A stretch of DNA of 45,157 nt, taken from positions 1-45,157 of the forward strand of contig JAQWNN010000050.1 in assembly GCA_029268555.1 (NCBI GenBank). The letters are read 5' to 3'. The position numbers and the translations under genes were made by a program. Below the pieces are notes generated by a model. That model was given only the letters and a program-made list of their open reading frames with translations, ran no database searches and was not told the DNA's origin. Below are positions 8,439 through 17,427 of this stretch, piece by piece (the first letter of the stretch is position 1; each line of letters begins with the position of its first letter). The DNA comes from Flavobacteriaceae bacterium (GTDB taxonomy: Bacteria > Bacteroidota > Bacteroidia > Flavobacteriales > Flavobacteriaceae).

Positions 8439-9398
8439 TTATTCTTTTAAAAATGATTTAAGCTCTTTTTCAAAACGATTAAGAATAACTTTCGATATTA
8501 TTTTTGGCTCAGGAATTTGACTCCCTTGGTATTTTAATTTATCGGTATTCATAATTGTAAAAAAAGACTCCATTCCTTGCAATCTGCTTTTTTGATTTGG
8601 ATGCTCCAGTCCATCTGATAAAAAAAGTACTGGGGTGCCAAATGCTGCAGCAGGTAGAGCTGTATGAATTCTTGATGTAATGACCAATTTTGCATTAGCA
8701 ATAGCTTCAAGCTGGTCTTCTGCAGCTTTTATTCGTTCTAGCTCGCTATCTGTTTCAGGGGACATCAATTGTGTCCTAAATTGGATTTCTTGATCAAACT
8801 GACTCAAGTATGCGTCTAGTCTCTTCATCGCCTTTTTATGTTTTTTAATTTTTAAAGGCTGTTTAATCTTTTGAACTCCTTTAAATAGGATACTTTTTAG
8901 TCCTCGTATTATTTTTTTTTCTCTTTGAGGTAATAGACGCTCCAATGGACTAATAACTAAAATACCCTCTCGATTTCCATTCCCTTTTGTAAAGCTCGAT
9001 CTTTTTAGGCTAAGTGTAAGGCAAGCTGAGAAATAAGCTTCTATTCCATATTTTTCTAAAGTTTTTTGAGTATAATAATCACGGCAGCCTATGGGCTGGT
9101 GTTTTTTAAAATAATTAATCCCTGCTGAAGTAAGCATTGCTTTTTCTGCTGTAGGATTAAGATGAAACGATATAAATAAAGGGGTTATATTTACTGAAGG
9201 AGGCCAGTTTTCTGGCTGTTCCATAAACCATCCATTCATTACTAACTTGACCTGAGGCCCACGATAATTATTTAACTGATCTCTGTTTAGAGCTATTGGT
9301 TTATCTGGGAGTATCCATCGCGATGTGGCTATACTTTGGATAAAATCTCCTAAATTATTGGATTTTGGATACCCTAAAACTGCTGGTTTATTTTTCAT
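8439..9398 (-). CDS. polysaccharide pyruvyl transferase family protein
   Basis: A 319-residue protein with hallmarks of the PS_pyruv_trans family (CsaB, WcaK, EpsO): an N-terminal NNLGDFIQSIA segment, the central PIGCRDYYTQKTLEKYGI stretch that leads to SACLTLSL, and the C-terminal VITSRIHTALPAAAFGTPV segment containing the conserved SRIHT motif. These enzymes transfer pyruvate from phosphoenolpyruvate to sugars as a ketal, or carry out related modifications. It overlaps the upstream glycosyltransferase by 11 bases and is the last gene of the M23-GH3-GT4 string, which suggests a role in making or modifying a surface glycan. The acceptor is unknown. Confidence 0.85.
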   Translation of the reverse strand: MKNKPAVLGYPKSNNLGDFIQSIATSRWILPDKPIALNRDQLNNYRGPQVKLVMNGWFMEQPENWPPSVNITPLFISFHLNPTAEKAMLTSAGINYFKKHQPIGCRDYYTQKTLEKYGIEAYFSACLTLSLKRSSFTKGNGNREGILVISPLERLLPQREKKIIRGLKSILFKGVQKIKQPLKIKKHKKAMKRLDAYLSQFDQEIQFRTQLMSPETDSELERIKAAEDQLEAIANAKLVITSRIHTALPAAAFGTPVLFLSDGLEHPNQKSRLQGMESFFTIMNTDKLKYQGSQIPEPKIISKVILNRFEKELKSFLKE

Positions 9399-10455
9399 GA
9401 GCGTTAGTGCTTAGAACTTCCTTGAACGCCATTTCGCGCTTTGAAATTGAGTAGTGTTTTGCAATTCTCTGTCGAGCTTTCTCTCCAAGTTTCTGTGGAT
9501 TTCCCAATGATCGGATAAATGAAATAACTGTTTTTAAGGAATCTGAAGCATTAAATATGTGTCCTGTATCTCCAATAACGTCTGGTATTCCAAAAACATT
9601 AGTCCCCAAAGGAATACACTCACATAACATTGCCTCACAAAGCACATTGGGCAGTCCTTCAATATGAGAGGCTTGGAAATAAAATTGATGATAACCATAT
9701 TGTATTTTTAAAGCATCTCTATTCAACTTTCCATAAAGTGTTATGTTTTTTGGAAGTATTTGTTTATTACTGATTGGATTTTGAATTCCGCAAATGGTAA
9801 ACTGATAATCCGGCAGTTCTTCAGCTAGTTTTAAAAAAAGTGGGATTCCTTTTCTCCGAAAGGTCCGCTGGTCAGAAATATTGGCTACTGTGATGATACC
9901 TTTTTTGTTCCTATCACCATTCTTTTTCCAAAATCTATCGTCATATGCAGTTGGAACTTCCCGAATTAAGGGTTTTAGGCATTGAATAAAGTTTTGGATG
10001 CCTGAAAGGGTCCCATCCTGTTGCTTCGCGTTGGGGCAACCTTGCGCCAGGCTTTTATGAACGACCCAAATCTCATTTGCATTTGCATAATTCCATCTCG
10101 CTAAAAATTGTCTAAAATTGTTTTTGAGGAAAATTCCATAATCAAGTTTTGGACTTGAAATAGCATCATAGCCTCCTACAATCAAAATTCTTTTTTTATT
10201 GAAGCACTTTGCCAAAAAAAAGGGCACTACTGAATGATAGTCGTTAAACCAACTAAATACTACTTCAGATTTTGCTACCAAAAAAAACCCTTGAATAAAT
10301 TCTTTTATTCTGTTCCAAGTAAATCGAAATAGATCTCTGTTAGGAGCAGACTGGATTGTAACTACATTATAACCCATTTGATCCAAAAGTGCAATATCCT
10401 TTAAAACAAAAGTGTTTTTTAAACTGTAGACAAGCATAACTTTTTTTTGACTCAT
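9388..10455 (-). CDS. GT4-family glycosyltransferase
   Basis: A 355-residue GT-B fold glycosyltransferase. The C-terminal nucleotide-sugar domain has HIEGLPNVLCEAMLCE, the E-x7-E motif of GT4 enzymes, followed by GIPDVIGDTG. The N-terminal acceptor domain begins KKVMLVYSLKNTF. It overlaps the GH3-like gene by four bases and the pyruvyl transferase by 11. It is probably cytoplasmic or membrane-associated. Sugar donor and acceptor cannot be told from sequence. Confidence 0.87.
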   Translation of the reverse strand: MSQKKVMLVYSLKNTFVLKDIALLDQMGYNVVTIQSAPNRDLFRFTWNRIKEFIQGFFLVAKSEVVFSWFNDYHSVVPFFLAKCFNKKRILIVGGYDAISSPKLDYGIFLKNNFRQFLARWNYANANEIWVVHKSLAQGCPNAKQQDGTLSGIQNFIQCLKPLIREVPTAYDDRFWKKNGDRNKKGIITVANISDQRTFRRKGIPLFLKLAEELPDYQFTICGIQNPISNKQILPKNITLYGKLNRDALKIQYGYHQFYFQASHIEGLPNVLCEAMLCECIPLGTNVFGIPDVIGDTGHIFNASDSLKTVISFIRSLGNPQKLGEKARQRIAKHYSISKREMAFKEVLSTNAHEK

Positions 10456-11966
10456 TTGGTTTTACTTAAAGAATATAAAAAAGGAGTTAAGGCAGTTGCA
10501 ATTTTTCGATTGTCAGAGACTCTAGGAATTTTATTTTGACCCCCTAATTTCCCAATACTTTTCATGTAGTTTTGAAATCCATCTCGCATTACTTTTCTAA
10601 TCAATAATGGGCGAAGTATATTACCTCTTACCAAGTCGTCGTAATAAATATTTTTTTCTTTCATGGCTTTGTCAATCCGCAATGCAAATACCTCTAAATT
10701 TGGAGGGGCTTTAACAAACTCTATAAACCATTCGTGGTAGGGAAGTCCTGATTTTGGTTTTACTTGTGGAGCTACTGTGAACTCTCGAATTAAAACTTCT
10801 TTTTCTTCTGCTTCAATGGCCTGATTTATAGATTTTTCTACCTCACTTACAATTACATGTTCTCCAAAAGCTGATATGAACTGCTTGATTCTTCCACTTA
10901 CGATTATTTTAAAGGGGTTTAAGCTAGTGAATTGAACTGTATCTCCAATATTGTATCGCCACAAGCCTGCTGTAGTTGAAATAATCATTACGTAATTAAT
11001 GCCAATATGAACTTCTTCAAGTGAGAGGACTGTTTGAACTTTATCAAAGAAGGTCTTGGCTTCTATAAATCCATAAAAAATGCCATGATTTAAAAGCAAC
11101 AAAAGGCCCTTATCTTTTTGGCTGTCTTGAAACGCAAAAAAACCTTCAGATGCAGGGTAGAACTCTATGCTATCGGGAGTCCGACCAATCAATTTTTTAA
11201 AGACCCCTCTGTAGGGTTCAAAATTAACTCCTCCGTAAACAAAAAGAGAAAAGTTTGGGAAAAGCTGACCTACAGTTTTTCCAGATTTTTTTGATAATCG
11301 TTCAAAGTACATCTGAACCCAAGATGGAATTCCTCCAATAATTGTCATGTTTTGATGATGTGTTTCTTCTACAACTGCATCCACTTTCTTTTCCCAGTCT
11401 TCAATACAATTTGTTTTCCAGCTAGGCATTCTATTTTTTTGAAGGTAAGCCGGTACATAATGGGCAACGATTCCTGAGAGTCGGCCTAAGGCAACTCCCT
11501 TTTTGTCTTTAAGTACTGGGCTGCCTTGTAAAAAAATATGTTTACCATTTATTATTTTAGAGCTTCCTGTTTCATAAATATAATTAAGTAATGCTTCTCT
11601 TGCTGCTCTTATATGCTGAGGCATAGAATCAGTCGTTAAAGGAATATATTTTGCGCCAGAAGTTGTTCCGCTCGACTTTGCATAATAAAGTGGTCTACCG
11701 GGCCATAAAATGTCTGATCCGCCCTCTAAGACTTCATTTAAATATGGTCGAAGGTCTTCGTAATCTCGAACGGGCACCTTTTCTCTATATTCATCGACAC
11801 ACGATATTATTTCAAAATCGTGGTCGATTCCAAATTTAGTTTTCAATCCTTTATGAATCAATTGTTTAAATACTTGTTGTTGTGCTAGTAAGGGATTGCG
11901 AATCCACCTTTGATTTTTTCTATGAACCAAGGCCGCGAAGACTTTAGCTAATATTTTTTTAATCAT
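10452..11966 (-). CDS. GH3-family acyl-adenylate (amido) synthetase-like protein
   Basis: A 504-residue member of the GH3 (auxin-responsive promoter) superfamily of the ANL adenylating enzymes. Visible motifs are the ATP-binding YYAKSSGTTSG (about residue 90-100), the central YPASEGFFAFQ, and YNIGDTVQF, which correspond to ANL motifs for ATP and acyl-adenylate binding. Plant members couple carboxylates to amino acids. Bacterial members are mostly uncharacterised but common in Bacteroidota. Start and stop overlap neighbours by four bases each (M23 gene upstream, glycosyltransferase downstream), implying coupled expression. The substrates are unknown. Confidence 0.88.
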   Translation of the reverse strand: MIKKILAKVFAALVHRKNQRWIRNPLLAQQQVFKQLIHKGLKTKFGIDHDFEIISCVDEYREKVPVRDYEDLRPYLNEVLEGGSDILWPGRPLYYAKSSGTTSGAKYIPLTTDSMPQHIRAAREALLNYIYETGSSKIINGKHIFLQGSPVLKDKKGVALGRLSGIVAHYVPAYLQKNRMPSWKTNCIEDWEKKVDAVVEETHHQNMTIIGGIPSWVQMYFERLSKKSGKTVGQLFPNFSLFVYGGVNFEPYRGVFKKLIGRTPDSIEFYPASEGFFAFQDSQKDKGLLLLLNHGIFYGFIEAKTFFDKVQTVLSLEEVHIGINYVMIISTTAGLWRYNIGDTVQFTSLNPFKIIVSGRIKQFISAFGEHVIVSEVEKSINQAIEAEEKEVLIREFTVAPQVKPKSGLPYHEWFIEFVKAPPNLEVFALRIDKAMKEKNIYYDDLVRGNILRPLLIRKVMRDGFQNYMKSIGKLGGQNKIPRVSDNRKIATALTPFLYSLSKTK

Positions 11967-12841
11967 TCTTTTGAAAAATTAAAAAAATTCTGTGTATTCA
12001 TGGGATATCCTTCTATCCAAAGTTCAAAATGTAAATGGAATCCTGTTGAAAACTCTCCTGTATTACCTGCCAAAGCAATCATTTCTCCTGCTTGAACAAC
12101 ATCACCTTGCTTTTTGCTTAAAGAAGAATTGTGCTTGTAGACAGATAAAATCCCTTTAATATGTTCTATTATAATTACATAGCCAGTTTGAGCTGTCCAT
12201 TCAGCAAAAACAACTCTGCCATCTGAAATTGCCTTGATAGGAGTATTCTTTTCAAGAACAATGTCTATAGCGTAGTGTTCCTCTTCAGGATTAAATTTCT
12301 GAGAAATGGCCCCCAAGGCCGGAGGTAAAAGGAGTGTTTCTAATGTAACATTAGAGCCTCTGAGGTCTGGGTTATATTTATCTTGCCCTGAAACGAAAGC
12401 TCTAAGAATTGAATCTTCTGGAACAGATGAAACAAATGAAGGGGGATCTTGGTTTTGTCCCTGCAAATTTTGTTCTGATAGGTCTGGGTTTTCAAAGAAG
12501 ACTTCTTCATTAAGAACTCCTTTGATTGCTTCTAAATACTGAAGGTTTTGATTATAAAGAGTAATTAATGAATCTGTTATAAATAAGTTTTGAACTGCTT
12601 TTTTTCTGAGTTCAGAAGAATCATAACCAGGAATATACTCTTTTAAAGGAGTGTAGGCTATTGATAGGTAAAAAAAGGCTGCTATTGATAACGATGCGAA
12701 AATAGATCCTAATATAATTGATAATTTTGTTATTCTATATTGAATCCGTTCTTCAAAAGTTTCCTCGTTGATAATAACCATACGATATGGGGTTACCAAC
12801 TTTTTAAAAAAGTCCTGTTTTTTTCGTTCGTTTTTGACCAT
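11963..12841 (-). CDS. M23 (LytM) family peptidase, membrane-anchored
   Basis: A 292-residue protein with a basic cytoplasmic tail, one membrane helix (about residues 40-62), a coiled-coil-like linker, and a C-terminal LytM domain from about residue 180. Metal ligands are intact: H189 and D193 (HYAID) and H271 of HLHFE, with likely catalytic H237 (YKHNS) and H269, so it can be an active peptidoglycan endopeptidase rather than an EnvC-type activator. It is first in a four-gene overlapping operon. A perfect -7 box lies just eight bases before the ATG. Confidence 0.92.
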   Translation of the reverse strand: MVKNERKKQDFFKKLVTPYRMVIINEETFEERIQYRITKLSIILGSIFASLSIAAFFYLSIAYTPLKEYIPGYDSSELRKKAVQNLFITDSLITLYNQNLQYLEAIKGVLNEEVFFENPDLSEQNLQGQNQDPPSFVSSVPEDSILRAFVSGQDKYNPDLRGSNVTLETLLLPPALGAISQKFNPEEEHYAIDIVLEKNTPIKAISDGRVVFAEWTAQTGYVIIIEHIKGILSVYKHNSSLSKKQGDVVQAGEMIALAGNTGEFSTGFHLHFELWIEGYPMNTQNFFNFSKE

Positions 12842-12849
12842 GTTGATAG

Positions 12850-12857
12850 CAAAGATA
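12850..12857 (-). promoter_or_regulatory. -7 promoter box of the M23 operon
   Basis: Minus-strand TATCTTTG, a perfect match to TAnnTTTG, separated from the ATG at 12841 by eight bases. The same TATCTTTG-N8-ATG arrangement precedes gltX and folB. No good TTG -33 element is seen. Confidence 0.65.
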
Positions 12858-12922
12858 GGGAATACTCTGTCCGAGTAATATTCCTCTTTCTTTTTTCATG
12901 CATACTAAACTAAATATTTCTG

Positions 12923-12930
12923 TACATTTG
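12923..12930 (+). promoter_or_regulatory. -7 promoter box of tatA
   Basis: TACATTTG on the plus strand, 17 bases before the first of two adjacent ATG codons of tatA, in the 106-base gap shared with the divergent M23 operon. No convincing -33 TTG is seen. Confidence 0.6.
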
Positions 12931-12947
12931 TTTAAAATAACAATTCA

Positions 12948-13145
12948 ATGATGTTGGCTATAACATTTTTAGGTATGATCGGCGGTCCACAAATTATATT
13001 AATTATCGCAGTAGTACTCCTACTTTTTGGAGGGCGTAAAATTCCTGAGCTAATGAAAGGTTTGGGTAGTGGTATAAAAGAATTTAAAAAAGCCACCAAA
13101 GAGGAGGACGAAAAGCCTAAAGTAGGAGAGGAGAAAAAGGGTTAA
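12948..13145 (+). CDS. tatA: twin-arginine translocase subunit TatA/TatE
   Basis: A 65-residue protein with a short N-terminal membrane helix ending in [17 protein letters not shown], the conserved hinge and amphipathic helix of TatA, then a charged tail. TatA forms the pore-like assembly of the Tat pathway for folded proteins. TatB and TatC are not in the window. Two adjacent ATGs (12948 and 12951) are possible starts. Its stop abuts that of the convergent DUF4837 gene with no base between. Confidence 0.94.
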   Translation: MMLAITFLGMIGGPQIILIIAVVLLLFGGRKIPELMKGLGSGIKEFKKATKEEDEKPKVGEEKKG

Positions 13146-14117
13146 TCACTTTAATTTTTTAAAGGAGGTTAGTATAGTATTTAGTTCAAACATATACTCC
13201 CTTTTGTTGGCTGAAGGTGCAAAAGTAAAACCTTCTATTACAATCCATCTTTTGGCAGTTTTATCCAGTATTGCGTAATTTACAAATGGCCCTGCCATGA
13301 AGTCATTTGCAACCTCCCAAGTTCCTTTTGTTAAATATGTAAATTTTCCATCTAGCTCTGTTTTATAGAAATATGGGCTAAATGCTCTTTCAGTTATAAA
13401 GTAGCTTCCTTTTAGCCTTCCTGGAACATGAACTTTTCCTATTGAATCGCGTATATTTAAAATTTGTTTGCTGAAATTGTTCCCTAATGCCTCAACTTTG
13501 AGGGTATATACTATAAGATTTAAATGGCCTTTTCGAATAGGCTTTTGAATCCAAACAAAATTCGTTGTGTCTTTTACAGTTTCATAAGCAGATGGATAAT
13601 CCAGATTTATTCCGAATCTGTTAAAAAGTGTTTTTTCAACAGTTGGCGATTTGCTGATTCTTCGGATTTTTTCTTTTCGCTCATTTTCAGCAATGGTTTG
13701 CCTCAACAATTTAACGTTTTCTTCAAAATAAAATTGCCGAGTAGCAGCGTCTTCTCCTGTAATATTAGCTATTATTTGTGGTTTAGCAAACTGATTTTGG
13801 GCTAACTGAAACCTTGCAATAGAATCTTTTTGAAACCAAACAACATTTCGCCCTTGTCTGGCAAAGCCGGTAAACGTTTGTGGATTTAAATAATTTAAGC
13901 TAAACATAGGTTCGTCAACTGGAAGTCCCTCATATATTTGTTGTAGCTCTTTTCTTACAATTTCTCCCAAATTATCGTTCCATTCTTTCTCTGGCATGAC
14001 AACTGTAATGTGATTTAAATTTCCACTAGACTCTGGCACATATGCATCTTTATTATCAATTTTACTTTGACAAGAAATACAAAATATCAATATTAAAATG
14101 TGCAAAAGATTTTTCAC
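13146..14117 (-). CDS. DUF4837 family lipoprotein
   Basis: A 323-residue predicted lipoprotein (lipobox FCISC, lipidated C16). The segment ITVVMPEKEWNDNLGEIVRK after the anchor and the later FVWIQKPIRKG and GRLKGSYFITERAF stretches fit the Bacteroidota family DUF4837. No catalytic motif is visible. It follows pgk after 35 bases on the same strand, so it is probably expressed from the pgk promoter. It is likely periplasmic or outer-membrane associated. Function unknown. Confidence 0.8.
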   Translation of the reverse strand: MKNLLHILILIFCISCQSKIDNKDAYVPESSGNLNHITVVMPEKEWNDNLGEIVRKELQQIYEGLPVDEPMFSLNYLNPQTFTGFARQGRNVVWFQKDSIARFQLAQNQFAKPQIIANITGEDAATRQFYFEENVKLLRQTIAENERKEKIRRISKSPTVEKTLFNRFGINLDYPSAYETVKDTTNFVWIQKPIRKGHLNLIVYTLKVEALGNNFSKQILNIRDSIGKVHVPGRLKGSYFITERAFSPYFYKTELDGKFTYLTKGTWEVANDFMAGPFVNYAILDKTAKRWIVIEGFTFAPSANKREYMFELNTILTSFKKLK

Positions 14118-14152
14118 AAAGGAGTAAATTAGATTTGTTGGGGAGTCATAAT

Positions 14153-15340
14153 TTAATTAGTTAAGGCTGATATTCCAGGAAGTTTTTTCCCCTCTAGACT
14201 TTCTAGCATTGCACCCCCTCCTGTACTAATGTAGCTCATTTTTGGAGCTATTCCTAATTGCTTTACTGCTGCTACAGAATCACCTCCACCGACAAGGGAG
14301 TAGGCTCCCGATTTAGTAGCTTCTCCAATAGATTCCCCAATAGAAATTGTTCCCTTTGCGAAATTTGAAAATTCGAAAACACCAAGAGGCCCATTCCAAA
14401 GGATTGTCTTACAATTAATAATAAGCTTGTGGAACTTTTCACAGCTTTGGGGTCCTGCATCCATGCCTTCCCATCCGTCAGGAATGTTGTTAGCTTCAAA
14501 TACTTTTTGATTAGAATCGTTACTAAAGTCATCTCCCGCGATCACATCAAAAGGCAAGTGAATCTCTACTCCTATTGCTTTTGCTTTTGCTAAAAGGTTT
14601 AAAGCGATTTCGCAAAGGTCTGGTTCACAAATTGAGTTTCCTACAGAACCGCCAAGTGCTTTGGTAAATGTATATACCATTCCGCCTCCAATAATTAAAT
14701 GATCTACCTTTTCCAATAAAGATTCTATGATAGTTATTTTAGAAGAAACTTTTGCCCCTCCTAGGATTGCAACAATTGGAGATTCGCCGTCTTTCATTAC
14801 TTTGTTAATAGCATTAACCTCTTTGGCTAGGAGTAACCCAAAACATTTTTTTTTAGGAAAAAATTTGGCGATGATTGTTGTTGAAGAATGTGCTCTGTGT
14901 GCAGTTCCAAATGCGTCGTTAACGTAGACTGTTCCAAGACGTGCTAATTGTTCTGCAAAAGCCTCATCCCCATAAGTCTCTTCTTTAGCATATCTTAAAT
15001 TTTCCATCAGCAGAACATGCCCCGCTTCAAGTGCTAATGCTCTTGATTCTGCTTCTGGACCCACTGTTTGATCACAAAATTGAACAGGAGCTTCAAGTGC
15101 CCTTGATACCTCATTAACAATGTGCTTTAATGAAAGTTTGGGGTCCCTCCCTTCTGGACGTCCCAAATGAGAAAGGAGTACGCAGCTCCCTCCTTGAGAT
15201 AATATGTATTCAATTGTTGGTTTTGCTGCAATAATGCGGGTAATATCTGTAACTTGAAATTCTTTGTTTAATGGAACATTAAAGTCTACACGGACTATTG
15301 CTCGTTCATTTTCAAATTTCTGATCTTCTAAAAGGCGCAT
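14153..15340 (-). CDS. pgk: phosphoglycerate kinase
   Basis: Glycolytic kinase exchanging phosphate between 1,3-bisphosphoglycerate and ADP. The 395-residue length is normal. The N-terminal signature RAIVRVDFNVPLN and the substrate-binding LLSHLGRPEG are intact, as are the C-terminal GPLGVFEFSNFAKGT and the GGGDSVAAV nucleotide-site loop. It is a single-copy-type housekeeping enzyme. The downstream DUF4837 gene is close enough to be cotranscribed. Confidence 0.98.
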   Translation of the reverse strand: MRLLEDQKFENERAIVRVDFNVPLNKEFQVTDITRIIAAKPTIEYILSQGGSCVLLSHLGRPEGRDPKLSLKHIVNEVSRALEAPVQFCDQTVGPEAESRALALEAGHVLLMENLRYAKEETYGDEAFAEQLARLGTVYVNDAFGTAHRAHSSTTIIAKFFPKKKCFGLLLAKEVNAINKVMKDGESPIVAILGGAKVSSKITIIESLLEKVDHLIIGGGMVYTFTKALGGSVGNSICEPDLCEIALNLLAKAKAIGVEIHLPFDVIAGDDFSNDSNQKVFEANNIPDGWEGMDAGPQSCEKFHKLIINCKTILWNGPLGVFEFSNFAKGTISIGESIGEATKSGAYSLVGGGDSVAAVKQLGIAPKMSYISTGGGAMLESLEGKKLPGISALTN

Positions 15341-15449
15341 TCGAAAAATTTTGATAAAAATACAATAACCATTAGCCTTCTTGAAAAAAAATTTGAAATA
15401 ACTTAAAAATTCGCTTTAATAATATTAAAGAGGAATATTATATTTACTA

Positions 15450-16565
15450 ATGGTTTGGAAGCACACTATTGGTCAAAAAAAAACAAAAAGATATTTGACA
15501 TATTTGTTAGATTCTTTTCAAGTTCCTCATGCTCAGATATTTAAGTCTGATTCAGGTTATGGAAACTTGGCTATAGGTATTGAATTTGCTTTAAATCTTT
15601 TGAACGTAAAAGGGCCTATAGAAGACAGAAAAACATTAGGCGAAAGGTGTCAACAACCTAATCTACATTTTATTTACCCTGTTGTAAAAAGAGGATCAGA
15701 AAAAACAGTATTTTCAATAGATTATATTAAAGATTGGTATGAATTCCTAAATATTTCTCCTTATAGAAGCTATATAGATTGGTTTGATCATATTAATGTG
15801 GGTAATAAACAAGGCTCTATTTCGGTATCAGAGATAACAAAATTACACCATAGTTTATCCCTTAAAGGTTTTGGTGGAGGTAACAAAGTTTGTTTATTAT
15901 GGGGCTTAGAAAAAATGAATGCTCCAGCTGCCAATGCGTTTCTAAAGCTGCTTGAAGAGCCCCCTAAAAAAACCTATTTTATTCTTTTATGTGAAAGTAC
16001 AGAGAACGTTCTTCTAACTGTTCTTTCGCGTTGCCAAGAGCTCTCGATAGGTCCTATAGAAGAATATGCTTTATTAGAACACATTCCTAAATCACATCCC
16101 AATAAAACAAAAATACTCAAGCAAGCTCAAGGAAACTTTATTACCCTTAAGAACCTTCTTTCTGATGGACAGGATGAACAGTTTGAAGCTCTTCTGGTGA
16201 AAGGTCTACGTTTTGCATTTAAGGCAAAAACAAATAAGGTTGTTATTATGGATTTAATGAACTGGTCTAATGAGCTAGCCTTATTGGGAAGGGAGAGTCA
16301 GAAGGCTTTTTTGCGCTTTGGGGTCCAATTTTTTAGGGATGCTTTCTTAAGGAACTACGACCTTTCTGAGCTTGTTCATTTTACTTCTGAAACTGGTTTT
16401 GATATAGATAAACTAGCTCCTTTTATACATCAATCAAACATTCAAAAACTAATTGACCTTTTTGAAAACCACCATTATTATGTTCAAAGGAATGCAAATT
16501 CTAAAATGATGTTTGCTGAAATAGCACTTCAGCTTACTACTTTAATAAACACTCCAAAAGACTAA
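15450..16565 (+). CDS. holB: DNA polymerase III delta' subunit
   Basis: A 371-residue clamp-loader subunit. It opens with WKHTIGQKKTKRYLTYLLD and PHAQIF, the usual delta' start. The P-loop position is degenerate (SDSGYGNLAIG, no GKT/S), as expected for delta', which does not hydrolyse ATP. The sensor region has NAFLKLLEEPP and the SRC motif (LSRCQEL), the delta' arginine-finger signature. Delta' works with DnaX and delta to load the beta clamp. Its stop interlocks with that of the convergent methyltransferase. Confidence 0.92.
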   Translation: MVWKHTIGQKKTKRYLTYLLDSFQVPHAQIFKSDSGYGNLAIGIEFALNLLNVKGPIEDRKTLGERCQQPNLHFIYPVVKRGSEKTVFSIDYIKDWYEFLNISPYRSYIDWFDHINVGNKQGSISVSEITKLHHSLSLKGFGGGNKVCLLWGLEKMNAPAANAFLKLLEEPPKKTYFILLCESTENVLLTVLSRCQELSIGPIEEYALLEHIPKSHPNKTKILKQAQGNFITLKNLLSDGQDEQFEALLVKGLRFAFKAKTNKVVIMDLMNWSNELALLGRESQKAFLRFGVQFFRDAFLRNYDLSELVHFTSETGFDIDKLAPFIHQSNIQKLIDLFENHHYYVQRNANSKMMFAEIALQLTTLINTPKD

Positions 16566-17401
16566 CTTTTTTTATAAACAAATATTTTAGATGAATATTC
16601 TCCGTTTAAAAAAGCCCTAAAATTGGAATAGAGTCCAAGAAATAAACCTTTAAAGAAAGCAAATCTATTTCCTGAGTAACGCTCAGAAATTAAGGAAATA
16701 TAAATTGCATCAAACCATAATGGGTATGTTTTCAATAAGGAAAATCCATTTCTGTCTAGAAGTTGATTCAGTCCCTTGGGAGTGAAATGCCAGAGATGCC
16801 TTGGTACGTCAAGTGCTGCCCAAAAAACGCCATAATGACGCGAGTCAAAGCTATTTAGATTTGGTACAGCTATAATTATTATGCCATTATTTTTAAGTCT
16901 TTTATAAGAGTTTTGTAAGGTCTCAATTATATTGTCTACATGCTCAAGTGTATGCCAAAATGAAATGATGTCATATTTTTTAGCATTTGGCAAATCGTCA
17001 AATGAATAGTATGACTCAATCCTTTTTTCTACTGCAATCTTTCTTGCTTTTGTGTTTGGTTCAATCAAAGTTGTAACATACCCCATTTTACTCATATAAT
17101 TTGCAAAAACGCCTATTCCTCCTCCAAAATCCAATAAATTAATTCCTGACAAGTGCTGCTTAATTATCGAGTGTTTGTAACGTAACATAAATTGCTGAAC
17201 CATAACATAGGCCTTGCCTTTAAGTCCTTTTGGTTTTTCCTTATGAGATGCATAATCCGTTTTAGGGTAGTAAGTAGAAAGGTCTGTTTGATTTTGTATT
17301 TGAGTAGAAGCATAACCTAAAGACTCATAATAAGCCACTTTAAAGTTTTCCCCCGAAACCAGATGATCTTTTACTTGAATTGTGTTATTTTTTAATTTCA
17401 T
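16562..17401 (-). CDS. class I SAM-dependent methyltransferase
   Basis: A 279-residue protein. The SAM-binding glycine-rich motif is LLDFGGGIGVFANYM with acidic IEPN one strand later, followed by YDIISFWHTLEHVDN and NNGIIIIAVPN, which are motifs of the Methyltransf_11/UbiE-like group. The first 70 residues are a polar extension and the C-terminus has a hydrophobic segment. It follows mnmG by 26 bases that contain the better parS-like site, so it is probably the last gene of the ybeY-mnmG operon. Substrate unknown. This is not RsmG (gidB), the usual partner of mnmG. Confidence 0.85.
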   Translation of the reverse strand: MKLKNNTIQVKDHLVSGENFKVAYYESLGYASTQIQNQTDLSTYYPKTDYASHKEKPKGLKGKAYVMVQQFMLRYKHSIIKQHLSGINLLDFGGGIGVFANYMSKMGYVTTLIEPNTKARKIAVEKRIESYYSFDDLPNAKKYDIISFWHTLEHVDNIIETLQNSYKRLKNNGIIIIAVPNLNSFDSRHYGVFWAALDVPRHLWHFTPKGLNQLLDRNGFSLLKTYPLWFDAIYISLISERYSGNRFAFFKGLFLGLYSNFRAFLNGEYSSKIFVYKKS

Positions 17402-17404
17402 AGA

Positions 17405-17420
17405 TGTTTCACGTGAAACG
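17405..17420. promoter_or_regulatory. parS-like site (15/16 match)
   Basis: TGTTTCACGTGAAACG differs from the bacterial ParB-binding consensus TGTTTCACGTGAAACA only in the last base. It fills most of the 26-base gap between mnmG and the methyltransferase. parS sites are normally concentrated near the replication origin. No parA or parB gene is in the window. Confidence 0.8.
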
Positions 17421-17427
17421 CTTTTTA

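Noticed and set aside
14272-14532. 86-codon frame inside pgk
   Set aside because: It is an out-of-frame shadow of the pgk coding sequence.
16562-17401. RsmG (gidB) as identity of the methyltransferase next to mnmG
   Set aside because: The protein is longer than RsmG and its motifs (DFGGGIG, WHTLEHVDN) belong to the Methyltransf_11-like group instead.
17405-17420. Reading the GTTTCACGTGAAAC palindrome as an intrinsic terminator of mnmG
   Set aside because: It forms a short perfect stem without loop room, lacks a T run on the minus strand, and matches parS too closely.
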